Shown: piece by piece, positions 8,992 through 16,969 of the stretch
How the letters are laid out: each line of letters begins with the position of its first letter
How positions within the stretch are numbered: position 1 is the first letter of the stretch
From: Bacteroidetes bacterium HGW-Bacteroidetes-4
GTDB taxonomy: Bacteria; Bacteroidota; Bacteroidia; Bacteroidales; SZUA-534
DNA length: 57,405 nucleotides
Reading direction: 5' to 3'
Assembly (NCBI GenBank): GCA_002840905.1
Contig: PHDD01000023.1
Coordinates: 1 to 57,405 of the forward strand
Program-made: the position numbers and the translations under genes
The notes under the pieces: model-generated
Told to the model about the DNA's origin: nothing
The model's database searches: none
Seen by the model: the letters and a program-made list of their open reading frames with translations, nothing else

Positions 8992-9345
8992 ATGAGCCAG
9001 AACAAACCCAGAGTAATAAAAGATTTTAATAAGTTGGAACCTGAGTTACAAGAGCAAATAAAACTCACTTACCCGTTTGGTTTTAGCGACCACCTCATTA
9101 CTTTTACCAATAAAGATGGCTTATTAGTAAGTGCTTTACCATTTGAAACTGACGAAAAATATTACCTCCTTCGAATGACTGAACGTGAGGCAATCAAGAT
9201 TATTGAAGCTGATGAGGATTACGATGACGACGGTAATTTAAAACAGGGAGTACGTGATGAATACGAAGAAAAATACTCTGACCTGGATTACCTGGCCGAT
9301 AGCGTTGCCGATGACGATGGTGACGATAGTTACGACGATGATTAA
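8992..9345 (+). CDS. Small acidic protein of unknown function
   Basis: 117 residues. I do not recognise a named family. Residues 1-75 look like a compact folded domain (LTYPFGFSDHLITFTNKDG, then ALPFETDEKYYLLRMTEREA), and the last ~40 are strongly acidic with Asp/Glu runs ending in DDDGDDSYDDD. The layout resembles small Bacteroidota proteins with a folded head and an acidic tail; an acidic tail can mimic nucleic acid or bind basic partners, but that is a guess. It stands alone between the divergent murA and the glutaredoxin gene and has its own terminator. Confidence 0.7.
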   Translation: MSQNKPRVIKDFNKLEPELQEQIKLTYPFGFSDHLITFTNKDGLLVSALPFETDEKYYLLRMTEREAIKIIEADEDYDDDGNLKQGVRDEYEEKYSDLDYLADSVADDDGDDSYDDD

Positions 9346-9368
9346 TGGTAATCATATAAATATTAATG

Positions 9369-9401
9369 AACCGCATTCAAATTATTGGCTGCGGTTTTTT
9401 T
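9369..9401 (+). terminator. Intrinsic terminator after the acidic protein gene
   Basis: AACCGCA (9369-9375) pairs with TGCGGTT (9390-9396), followed by seven T. Confidence 0.8.
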
Positions 9402-9595
9402 ATTCATGATAATTTTTAAAAGCAAACGGTATTTTTATTAATCCAAGTTGCGGGTTCTTGAATTTTGACAACAAAAAAGTTGAATTATTTCAATTCTATC
9501 TTTAGTAAGGTTTTCAGCACAGTTCATTATTAAAATAGCCTGGTAAATTATTTTTGTACCGTTTAATTTATTAACGAAAAAGGTTCATAGGAAAC

Positions 9596-10186
9596 ATGAA
9601 AACGATATTGAATTATCAGGAGTTGCTGGACTTTACACAAGCAAATAACAGAACCTATTTGTTGCTTTACAAAAGCAAGAATTCAAGTACCGAAGATTGC
9701 GCCTATAAAAATTTGACTGATGCATATGCACATGTCAAAGAAAGTAAGGTGGCCGTGGCCGATGTTGTTGTAGTTCGCGATATTCACGAAAAATTTCAGG
9801 TAACTTCAGTACCTGCGTTGATTGAACTTCAAAACGGAAAACTGGTTCGTACCATTAAGGGATGCCATGAACCCGAATACTATAAAAATATTTTATCGGG
9901 GATAATTAGTACGCCTGTAAATGCCAGTGGTGAAAGTAAGGTTCAAAAAACAGTGGTTGTTTATTCCACACCAAGTTGTTCGTGGTGCAACACGTTAAAA
10001 AACTATTTTAAAGAGCATCATATTGCATTTAGCGATATCGATGTATCGCGCAACCAGAAAGCCGCTGAAGAAATGGTAAAACGTAGTGGTCAACAGGGAG
10101 TGCCACAAACCCTAATCAATGGCGAGCTAATTGTTGGTTTCGATAAAGCGCGTATCGATAAACTACTGCAAATTCAATCGAAATAA
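9596..10186 (+). CDS. Thioredoxin-like / glutaredoxin fusion protein
   Basis: 196 residues in two thiol-fold halves. Residues 1-105 look like a thioredoxin fold that has lost the CxxC (a single Cys in the SSTEDCAY region) but keeps the cis-Pro segment (VTSVPALIELQNGKLVRTIKG). Residues 115-196 form a glutaredoxin with active site CSWC and the GVPQTLINGELIVGFD segment, which carries the cis-Pro and the glutathione-side loop. The second half should reduce or deglutathionylate disulfides in the cytoplasm; the first half may only bind a partner. It precedes a groES-like gene by 29 bases, so the two may be co-transcribed. A TATTTTTG box at 9549-9556 could be its -7 promoter element. Confidence 0.75.
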   Translation: MKTILNYQELLDFTQANNRTYLLLYKSKNSSTEDCAYKNLTDAYAHVKESKVAVADVVVVRDIHEKFQVTSVPALIELQNGKLVRTIKGCHEPEYYKNILSGIISTPVNASGESKVQKTVVVYSTPSCSWCNTLKNYFKEHHIAFSDIDVSRNQKAAEEMVKRSGQQGVPQTLINGELIVGFDKARIDKLLQIQSK

Positions 10187-10215
10187 TTAATTATTAACAC
10201 TTAACTATATTAGAT

Positions 10216-10503
10216 ATGAGAGAATTACAACCAATTAATCAAAATGTGTTGCTCGAATTGGCCGATTCCAAAACCGAGCAGAAAACTGCATCAGGAATAA
10301 TTATTCCCGATTCAGCAAAAGAAAAAGAAAATGTGGGAAAGGTAGTTGGTATGGGAACCATTGAAAATGCTGAGATTGCTGTTGGTGATAAAGTGCTTTA
10401 CAAAGAATTCTCAGGTTCCACATTTGAGTTTGAGGGAAAAAATTTCCAGATGATTCAATATGCCGACATCCTGGCCAAAGTGGTAGAAACCGAGGCTATT
10501 TAA
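10216..10503 (+). CDS. GroES-family co-chaperonin, not next to groEL
   Basis: 95 residues with the Cpn10 beta-barrel pattern: N-terminal PINQNVLLEL, the mobile loop region around KTASGIIIPDSAKEKE, and the roof/C-terminal VGDKVLYKEFSGSTFEFEGK and YADILAKV. The mobile-loop hydrophobic tripeptide III that docks on GroEL is present, so it could cap a chaperonin. No groEL is in this window, and two tandem terminators follow directly. The sequence is a little divergent from the usual Bacteroidota GroES, so it may be a second, specialised copy. I leave the gene symbol blank for that reason. Confidence 0.85.
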   Translation: MRELQPINQNVLLELADSKTEQKTASGIIIPDSAKEKENVGKVVGMGTIENAEIAVGDKVLYKEFSGSTFEFEGKNFQMIQYADILAKVVETEAI

Positions 10504-10527
10504 TTGTAATCTTTACCATTCAACATA

Positions 10528-10550
10528 AAAGGCTTCGGCCTTTACATTTT
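10528..10550 (+). terminator. First terminator after groES-like gene (UUCG loop)
   Basis: AAAGGC (10528-10533) and GCCTTT (10538-10543) closed by a TTCG tetraloop in the stable C-TTCG-G context, then an interrupted T run. Confidence 0.7.
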
Positions 10551-10558
10551 TTGTCAAT

Positions 10559-10587
10559 AAAGCAACTCGTTGGGGTTGCTTTTTTTG
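10559..10587 (+). terminator. Second, tandem terminator after groES-like gene
   Basis: AAAGCAAC (10559-10566) and GTTGCTTT (10575-10582) followed by more T. Two terminators in a row isolate the redox/chaperone genes from pfk. The rest of 10504-10816 holds no gene I can support. Confidence 0.8.
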
Positions 10588-10816
10588 TTTAAAAAACTGT
10601 ACCCGTATTTCAGGCTTAAAACGATTGTGTTGAATAATATTTTCTAACTATGTTTTGGTATTTTACAAAAAACGAAATTTGGCTTTTAAGGTTTTTATCG
10701 GGTAAAAAATGAATAAGCTTTCACAATGGAATTCATACCAAACGTGAAAATTCCTCCACTGTTTTTACTAACTTGCCTGAGTTTTTCAGCAAATTGTAAC
10801 TCAAAATATTGTTTAT

Positions 10817-12163
10817 ATGAACCAGGAAGCCTTTTATGTCAAAAAACTTGGAAAATGCAACGTTCAATCGCCTTTGCTACAAACACCACGAGGCGATACC
10901 CCCAGTTACAAATTTGTATCAGACCCTGAGCGCATTTTGTACGACAATACCCTGGAAGGTTTTAAAACTTCCCTTAAAAACGGGAAGGAACCCATTTCGT
11001 TTGAAAAAGCCGGGCCACACGGACATTTGTTTTTTGAGCCGGCAAAAACCAAAGTTGGTATAGTAACCTGCGGAGGATTGTGTCCGGGTCTAAATAATGT
11101 AATTCGCAGTTTGGTCAATCACCTGTTTTATCGGTATGGCATTAACCGCGTTATTGGGTTTAAGTATGGATACGAGGGGTTGATTCCCAAATACAATCAC
11201 GAGGTGGTGGAATTAACTCCTGAGAAAGTAGATGCTATTCATTTAACCGGTGGAACAATTCTGGGTTCGTCGCGGGGTGTTCAAGATGTTGGCCAGATGG
11301 TTGATACCCTGGAGATAATGAACCTAAACATTTTATTTTGCATAGGTGGTGATGGAACTTTGCGTGGTGCTCATGCCATACATGAAGAAATTGAACGCCG
11401 TAAGCTAAAAATTGCCGTTGCCGGAATTCCCAAAACAATTGATAACGATATCAGTTTTATTGAGAAAAGTTTTGGTTTCGAAACAGCCTTTACCATTGCC
11501 AACGATATTATACGGTATGCACACAACGAGGCCCATGGGGCTTACAATGGAATTGCCTTGTTAAAACTAATGGGGCGCGATTCCGGTTTTATTGCTGCTT
11601 ATGCCGCACTCTCTATTCAGGAAGTGAATTTTGTGTTGGTTCCCGAAATGAAATTCGACCTGTACGGACCGTATGGTTTTTTAAAAGCGTTGCGTAAACG
11701 ACTCGAAGAGCGTCACCACGCTGTTGTTGTTGTAGCCGAAGGAGCAGGGCAGGAGTTTTTTACCGATCACAAAAGTGAAAAAGATGCCAGTGGTAATACT
11801 AAAAATAAGGATATTGGGGTGTATTTGAAAGAAAAAATAGAAGAGGAATTCAAAGCCAAAGATTTCCCCTTTTCGTTAAAATACATCGACCCGAGTTATA
11901 TTATCCGCAGTGCACCGGCCAATGCTAACGACAGTAAGTTTTGTAGTTTGTTGGCTCAAAATGCTGTTCATGCGGCCATGGCCGGAAGAACCGATTTTGT
12001 AGTGGCCAACTGGAACGACACTTTTACCTTACTTCCCATTCCGGTTACTATTGAAAAGCGGAAAAGAATTGATATACAGGGCGAATTATGGTGGAACATT
12101 ATTGAAGCAACCGGTCAACCCAGCCGCATGATTAATCCCGAAGGGTTTGAGATTAAAAAGTAA
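10817..12163 (+). CDS. ATP-type 6-phosphofructokinase (group related to TP0108/plant enzymes)
   Basis: 448 residues, longer than E. coli PfkA (about 320). The phosphofructokinase core runs from about residue 75: KVGIVTCGGLCPGLNNVIR, then GGDGTLRGA, then PKTIDND with the catalytic Asp, then MGRDSGFIA. The glycine in GGDGT, where pyrophosphate-dependent enzymes have Asp (GGDDS), points to ATP as phosphate donor, while PKTIDND with Lys is shared with the PPi-type and plant/trypanosome groups. Predicted reaction: fructose 6-phosphate to fructose 1,6-bisphosphate in glycolysis. The ~70-residue N-terminal extension with SDPERILYDNTL is typical for this clade. Convergent with the TlpA-like gene. Confidence 0.88.
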   Translation: MNQEAFYVKKLGKCNVQSPLLQTPRGDTPSYKFVSDPERILYDNTLEGFKTSLKNGKEPISFEKAGPHGHLFFEPAKTKVGIVTCGGLCPGLNNVIRSLVNHLFYRYGINRVIGFKYGYEGLIPKYNHEVVELTPEKVDAIHLTGGTILGSSRGVQDVGQMVDTLEIMNLNILFCIGGDGTLRGAHAIHEEIERRKLKIAVAGIPKTIDNDISFIEKSFGFETAFTIANDIIRYAHNEAHGAYNGIALLKLMGRDSGFIAAYAALSIQEVNFVLVPEMKFDLYGPYGFLKALRKRLEERHHAVVVVAEGAGQEFFTDHKSEKDASGNTKNKDIGVYLKEKIEEEFKAKDFPFSLKYIDPSYIIRSAPANANDSKFCSLLAQNAVHAAMAGRTDFVVANWNDTFTLLPIPVTIEKRKRIDIQGELWWNIIEATGQPSRMINPEGFEIKK

Positions 12164-12175
12164 ACTACTTTTTTG
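12155..12175. terminator. AT-rich bidirectional hairpin between pfk and the TlpA-like gene
   Basis: AAAAAGTA (12155-12162) and TACTTTTT (12166-12173) with a three-base loop and T/A runs on both sides; it includes the pfk stop codon. Weak because of its A/T content. Confidence 0.45.
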
Positions 12176-12181
12176 TCAGGG

Positions 12182-12685
12182 CTATAAATACTTCTTTATT
12201 AATTGAACCATCTCATCAAATCCTTTTTCGGTAAAACCGTGTTTTGAATAAATAACTTTTCCGGTTTTGTCAATCACCAGATTTCGAGGAATGTTCTGAT
12301 GAGCAAACTGACTGTATATTTTACGCTCCGGATCGGCTGCCATTGGAAAAGTAAAATTTTTTTGTTCCCTGAATTTTAGCAATTCTTCCGTATTGTGTTC
12401 GCGGCCTATAACCAGCATCACAAAATCAGTATCTTTTATTGATTTCCATATTTTTTCTTCAACATGGGGAAGTTCCTTCATGCAGGGGCCGCACCAGGTA
12501 GCAAAAAAATTCAGGTAAATAACTTTTCCTTTCAGTTGAGCCACATCAAAAGTTTCGCCATTGATAGTAGTTACAGAAAAAACAGGGGTTTTATCGCCAA
12601 CAAAAATTATATCTGAGTTATCGTTTTGCGCGACAACTGTTGAAATTGAGCAAAGGGTTAGTAGCAGTACGAAAAGATTTTTCAT
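12182..12685 (-). CDS. TlpA-like periplasmic thioredoxin-fold oxidoreductase
   Basis: 167 residues with a signal peptide (MKNLFVLLLTLCSISTVVAQ) and an AhpC/TSA-Redoxin type thioredoxin fold. The active site is in YLNFFATWCGPCMKELPHVE (WCGPC), and the cis-Pro region is NIPRNLVIDKTGKVIYSKHG. Such proteins act as thiol-disulfide reductases in the periplasm, often for cytochrome c maturation or to rescue oxidised proteins; the target cannot be told from sequence. It is the last gene of a tightly spaced minus-strand run: 14 bases separate it from the SNF2 helicase gene. Confidence 0.88.
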   Translation of the reverse strand: MKNLFVLLLTLCSISTVVAQNDNSDIIFVGDKTPVFSVTTINGETFDVAQLKGKVIYLNFFATWCGPCMKELPHVEEKIWKSIKDTDFVMLVIGREHNTEELLKFREQKNFTFPMAADPERKIYSQFAHQNIPRNLVIDKTGKVIYSKHGFTEKGFDEMVQLIKKYL

Positions 12686-12699
12686 AGTTTGTGTTTTTT

Positions 12700-15636
12700 T
12701 TATTCAAATAATTGTTGAATGCGCTCAGGAGTTAACGCTTTAAACGGATTATTAGTATTAATAAACAAATCGGCGAGTTCCGATTTTCGTTCCTGTAATT
12801 GAAGTATTTTTTCCTCAATGCTGTCGGACGAAATAAATCGGTAAACAAATACCTTTTTGTCCTGACCAATGCGGTGCGCCCGATTAATAGCCTGATTTTC
12901 GGCAGCTGGATTCCACCACGGATCGAGCAGAAAAACATAATCGGCAGCGGTAAGATTTAAACCTACGCCACCTGCTTTGAGCGAGATGAGGAATACCTGG
13001 TTTTCCGGGTCGTTTTGAAAATATTCAATCACCTGTTGCCGGTTTTGTGTTTGTCCGGTAAGTATAGCATATTTTAGTTTATTTTGTTTTAAGAATGTTT
13101 CATATATTTTCAGATGTTCAACAAAAGAGCTGAATATTAATACCTTGTGATTTTCTGCAATAATATTCTGAAGCATCCGGGTAACTTCCTCGAATTTCCC
13201 CGATTCTTCATTGGAATGAATCAATTGTGGATGATTGGCCAACTGACGTAAACGGGTTAATGCCTGTAAAACAAGGAACGATGATTTGTCGGCTCCATAT
13301 TTCTCCATGTTTTGGAGAATGTTATTCCGTACTGCCGATTTCTCTTCTTCATAAATTTTGCGTTGCATTTCCGACATTTCGCACAACCTTATTTGTTCGG
13401 TTCGTGGCGGAAGGTCTTTGGCTACCTGATCTTTGGTTCGGCGCAAAATAAACGGATGAATCAGCGATTTTAGTTTTTCGCTTTTTGATTGGCTTTGGTG
13501 CTTTTCGATGGGGGTTACAAACTCGTTTTTAAAAAAACTGTAACTGCCCAGTAATCCTTTGTTTACAAAATTCATTTGGCTCCATAAGTCGGTCAGGCTG
13601 TTTTCAATAGGCGTTCCGGTAAGTACCAGTTTGTAAGTGCTTTTAAGTTGAATAACCGATTTGTATATTTTTGAATCGGGATTTTTAATTACCTGACTTT
13701 CGTCGAGAATTAAATAATGAAAAGGGAATTTTTTTAGTTCATCCACATCGTTGCGAATAACACCGTAGGTTGTCAGCACCAGGTCGAAGTCGTTAAAAGC
13801 GGTTAGGTCTTTGGCACGGTTGTTTCCAATGTGTTTAAAAACTTTAAGATCGGGCGTGAATTTGGCAATTTCGTTGTACCAGTTGTGAATAAGCGATGCC
13901 GGCATAATTATTAAACTGGTTGGATGCATTTTGGTTTGTTCGGTTTGCGGAATGGAATCGAAAAGGCTAAGTTGTGGTGCAGGTTTGTTAATAAACTGTG
14001 GTACAACAACCTTCTCATTTTTTAATTCGAGCAACAGGGTTAACGTTTGCAGCGTTTTTCCCAAACCCATATCGTCGGCCAAACAACCCCCAAATTTGTG
14101 GTGTTTTAAATGTTCCATCCATTGAAAACCCTGCACCTGGTAAGGGCGTAAGCGGGCGTTTAATCCGGCAGGAATGGCAGCATTTTCGTCCAGTTTTTTA
14201 TTGAACAAATCTTTTATGCGTTCGGCATAATCCGATTTAATTCCAACTGTGCTTGAAGTTAGCAGGTTAAAATGGAATTTATTAAGTTTAAGGCTTTCCT
14301 GATTGTGGTCGGCCAACATAAAAATTTCCTTGTATTTGGTAAACCATTCCAAAGGTAATATGGCAACGGTTCCGTCGGGCAATTCGTATTCGCGAATGTT
14401 TTTGAGGATGTTCTTACGCAGGCGGATAAAGGGAAATGTGAATTCTCCCAAAGTAACCATTCCGCGAATGTCGAACCAGTCGTTGGTTTCGTCGACACTA
14501 ATTTTAAGATGAAGGTTATTTAGGTTAAAGATTTTGTCGAAAAAACCTTGCTTTAAGGTGATATTATTCGCAATAAATTGGTTGGCATGTTGATTAATCC
14601 AGTTTATGGTTTGGTAAAGCGCATCGTTAATCTGGTTCGAATCTTCGTATGGAACCATAAAATGAATCCCATCGCTGGTTTGCAGACCCATTTTTTTCAG
14701 GATTTCAACAAATGCAGCTTCAACCCTGGGTTGGCGTTCCGATTTTATAAATTCATATTCATCGTTATCGGTAAGTAGGCTTACAAAGTTTTTTTCAGGA
14801 TTGTTGGGCAGTATTATTTTTGAACCGTATTGCAGTTTTAGCAACAGGGCAGGTTGTCCGTGCAGGTTGTTTTGCAGATACAGCAAAGCTTTGGGTTCGG
14901 TAGAGTCGTCAGTAATTTTAAATCCACGGGCTTTTACCCGGTATTGTTTAATGGTGTTGAGAATGAATTTTTCGAAATAGGCTTTTTCCGTTTGCTTGGC
15001 AATGCTAATGTAATCTTTATCGAAAAATGGTTGCAGTTTTTTACTGTCGATATCGGTAAACAGGTAAAGTTGTTGGTTCAGCATCAGCACGCAAGGGGAA
15101 TCGGCCAGGACCAGCGCTTTTTTGTTTTTTAAAGTTACCTCCTCGTTAGCCTGGCTGATAGAGAGCGAATATTGAATTCCCTCGCTGTTTCGGTTAAAAT
15201 AAAAAACAGCCTGAGCCGGATCCGGGCTTATCGGAATTTGGTCGGCCAGGTATATTTTAGCATATTTTCTATCTTTAAAAAACACGCGCACCCCCGATTT
15301 TACAAGAATGGGAGCAATCTGATGAATTCTTTTTTCGATGTGGGGGCGAATGCGTTGATTGATAAAATCGTAATCCACATTTTTAATAAAATCGCGGGCA
15401 TCTTCTTTCTTTTTGGTAAACAGATTGGCAATGTAGTTGTCGTCGTACTCATTAATGAGTTTAATCATTTTTTCTTTATCAGCCGTGTAATTATCAATTT
15501 CGCGAATGTTTATATTATTCGCTTTCTCGATACTGGTATAAAAGGTATTTCCCTTATCGGGAGTGATAATGTAGGCAGAAAAAATGGGGCCAAACTTACG
15601 GTGTTGGGTAATGGTTATTATTAACTCTTTTGTCAT
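12700..15636 (-). CDS. SNF2-family DEAD/DEAH helicase-like ATPase
   Basis: 978 residues. The C-terminal ~470 residues carry the SNF2 ATPase core: PYQVQGFQWMEHL, Walker A in DDMGLGKT, Walker B as LILDESQ (DESQ in place of DEAH), LTGTPIENS (motif III), and motifs V-VI in SLKAGGVGLNLTAADYVF and NRAHRIGQDKKV. The N-terminal ~480 residues are a poorly conserved region found in many bacterial SNF2 proteins related to RapA/HepA. These enzymes translocate on double-stranded DNA and remodel protein-DNA or RNA polymerase complexes; bacterial substrates are mostly unknown. No methylase or restriction gene is adjacent, so a DISARM-like defence role is not supported. Likely co-transcribed with the SUI1-like gene 14 bases upstream. 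Confidence 0.92.
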   Translation of the reverse strand: MTKELIITITQHRKFGPIFSAYIITPDKGNTFYTSIEKANNINIREIDNYTADKEKMIKLINEYDDNYIANLFTKKKEDARDFIKNVDYDFINQRIRPHIEKRIHQIAPILVKSGVRVFFKDRKYAKIYLADQIPISPDPAQAVFYFNRNSEGIQYSLSISQANEEVTLKNKKALVLADSPCVLMLNQQLYLFTDIDSKKLQPFFDKDYISIAKQTEKAYFEKFILNTIKQYRVKARGFKITDDSTEPKALLYLQNNLHGQPALLLKLQYGSKIILPNNPEKNFVSLLTDNDEYEFIKSERQPRVEAAFVEILKKMGLQTSDGIHFMVPYEDSNQINDALYQTINWINQHANQFIANNITLKQGFFDKIFNLNNLHLKISVDETNDWFDIRGMVTLGEFTFPFIRLRKNILKNIREYELPDGTVAILPLEWFTKYKEIFMLADHNQESLKLNKFHFNLLTSSTVGIKSDYAERIKDLFNKKLDENAAIPAGLNARLRPYQVQGFQWMEHLKHHKFGGCLADDMGLGKTLQTLTLLLELKNEKVVVPQFINKPAPQLSLFDSIPQTEQTKMHPTSLIIMPASLIHNWYNEIAKFTPDLKVFKHIGNNRAKDLTAFNDFDLVLTTYGVIRNDVDELKKFPFHYLILDESQVIKNPDSKIYKSVIQLKSTYKLVLTGTPIENSLTDLWSQMNFVNKGLLGSYSFFKNEFVTPIEKHQSQSKSEKLKSLIHPFILRRTKDQVAKDLPPRTEQIRLCEMSEMQRKIYEEEKSAVRNNILQNMEKYGADKSSFLVLQALTRLRQLANHPQLIHSNEESGKFEEVTRMLQNIIAENHKVLIFSSFVEHLKIYETFLKQNKLKYAILTGQTQNRQQVIEYFQNDPENQVFLISLKAGGVGLNLTAADYVFLLDPWWNPAAENQAINRAHRIGQDKKVFVYRFISSDSIEEKILQLQERKSELADLFINTNNPFKALTPERIQQLFE

Positions 15637-15650
15637 GCGATAAAAAACGT

Positions 15651-16007
15651 TTAACCTCCGATTAACTTGGTTTTATATCCGGCCTGAGTTAGTAGTTCAG
15701 CTATTTTTTGCCTGAATTCGCCTTGAATAATTATCTCACCATCTTTGGCCGAGCCCCCCACACCACATTTGGTTTTCAGTGTTTTGGCCAGTTCTTTCAA
15801 ATCGTCGTCACTTCCAATAAAACCTTCAATTAGGGTAACCGATTTTCCTTTTCGTTTTTTTCGGTCGATACTAATTCGCAGGGTTTGTTTTTGTGGTGCC
15901 AGGGTTTGCTGTTCCTCTTGTGCTTCTTTTTGGTAAGCATAATCAGGATTGGTGGAATAAACAATATTTAATCGCTCTTTCCAGTCGTTATTTTCTTTTT
16001 TTGCCAT
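15651..16007 (-). CDS. SUI1/eIF1-like (YciH) translation factor
   Basis: About 118 residues from the ATG at 16007; a longer frame opens with a TTG at 16046 but adds only a basic stretch. The C-terminal ~75 residues match the SUI1 domain: LRISIDRKKRKGKSVTLIEG, DDLKELAKTLKTKCGVGGSA, GEIIIQGEF and a terminal Gly-Gly. E. coli YciH can take part in start-site discrimination; its role in Bacteroidota is not established. An N-terminal Lys-rich linker precedes the domain. It heads a minus-strand run followed by the SNF2 gene and the TlpA-like gene. Confidence 0.9.
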   Translation of the reverse strand: MAKKENNDWKERLNIVYSTNPDYAYQKEAQEEQQTLAPQKQTLRISIDRKKRKGKSVTLIEGFIGSDDDLKELAKTLKTKCGVGGSAKDGEIIIQGEFRQKIAELLTQAGYKTKLIGG

Positions 16008-16129
16008 CAGCTTGCGTTTCCGTCTTAACAAATTATTTTTTCCCAAAAAAAAATGGGCACATTGTTTGAAACCAACAAAGATAAAAAAGGATTTATTTTA
16101 AACCCGGACTGATGCTATAATTTATAAAC

Positions 16130-16157
16130 AAAAAAAGGGAACCGATAAAAGTTCCCT
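16130..16157 (-). terminator. Terminator of the gene at 16180-16833
   Basis: AGGGAAC (16136-16142) and GTTCCCT (16151-16157) with an eight-base loop. On the minus strand the stem is followed by a run of T (plus-strand A at 16130-16136). Confidence 0.75.
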
Positions 16158-16179
16158 GATATACGTATGTTGTATTATT

Positions 16180-16833
16180 TTACTTGAATTCAGCCAGTTT
16201 TTCTTTGGCCAGTTTCGCAGCTTTTCCATCGGGATACTGGTTTAAATACTCCTGATACGAATTTGCCGTGTGATTAAACCGGGCTTTTTGCCAGGCTGCA
16301 ATCTCAATAGCATCTAATGCTTTTTGCCGGTAAATTCCTTGCGGATATAAAAGCAAGTAGTTTTGAAGGGCGGTGTCGGTAAATTGCGAAGCGGCTATGT
16401 TATAAGCTTCGATAAAAAATAGTTTTTCTTTTAATTCACTTACCTGGTTGGTGTATTTCCCTTCTGGGTAATGGTCGATATAAATGTCGCAAAGTCGTAT
16501 TTCCTGTCTTTCACACACTTCTTTATATAGTTTTTTATCGTTGGGAACCAGGGTAACGGTTATATCCTTGTCGAATTCAGAAACCAGCACAACCTTTTGC
16601 ATTTTTTTATAAGTAAATTTTAAGTGTGTTGGTGCCAACGGAATTGTCAGGCTAAATTTACCTGAGGCGTTACTCAGTATTTTTGTATTGCTGTTAAGAT
16701 CAATGATTGATGCTTGCTCAAGGGCTCCATTAATTCCCAAAACGGTTCCCTGTACGGTTCGTTCCTGTGCAAATATAGTAAGGCTTAAAAAGCTTATAGC
16801 CAGTGTTGTTATAAATATTATTCCTGCTTTCAT
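16180..16833 (-). CDS. Secreted carboxypeptidase-regulatory-like protein with TPR-like repeats
   Basis: 217 residues with a signal peptide (MKAGIIFITTLAISFLSLTIFAQ). Residues 25-95 form a CarboxypepD_reg-like beta-sandwich (VQGTVLGINGALEQASIIDL, then a DxGxF-like SNASGKFSLTI). Residues 100-217 carry helical repeats with recurring YPEGKY, YPQGIY and YPDGKA segments, reminiscent of tetratricopeptide units in YbgF/BamD-like proteins. Function unknown; probably a periplasmic scaffold. Strikingly for this genome, its ATG has a strong Shine-Dalgarno sequence (GGAGG, five bases away), and the leader holds a perfect complement to it (separate entry). Its own terminator follows. Confidence 0.75.
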   Translation of the reverse strand: MKAGIIFITTLAISFLSLTIFAQERTVQGTVLGINGALEQASIIDLNSNTKILSNASGKFSLTIPLAPTHLKFTYKKMQKVVLVSEFDKDITVTLVPNDKKLYKEVCERQEIRLCDIYIDHYPEGKYTNQVSELKEKLFFIEAYNIAASQFTDTALQNYLLLYPQGIYRQKALDAIEIAAWQKARFNHTANSYQEYLNQYPDGKAAKLAKEKLAEFK

Positions 16834-16916
16834 AGTTACCTCCGTTTGTTTTTTGGATTAAGTTAATATTAATCCAATGTTAATTTAATGTAAAGTTATC
16901 TATTATAACGGAGGTA
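16834..16916 (-). promoter_or_regulatory. Leader with Shine-Dalgarno and upstream anti-Shine-Dalgarno
   Basis: Read on the minus strand, AACGGAGGTA (plus 16837-16846) ends four bases before the ATG and contains a canonical GGAGG. Sixty bases upstream in the same leader lies TACCTCCGTT (plus 16907-16916), its perfect 10-nt complement. Between them is another inverted repeat, GGATTAA/TTAATCC (16855-16861 and 16869-16875). The folded form would hide the ribosome-binding site. This looks like a translational switch or RNA thermometer; that use is inference. Confidence 0.5.
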
Positions 16917-16969
16917 TTGCCCTGAGGTTTATTAAATTAATATTACAAATTAGTTACAGTTAATTGTTT

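Noticed and set aside
12700-15636. SNF2 helicase as part of a phage-defence system
   Set aside because: No methylase, nuclease or other defence gene adjoins it; neighbours are SUI1 and a TlpA-like protein.
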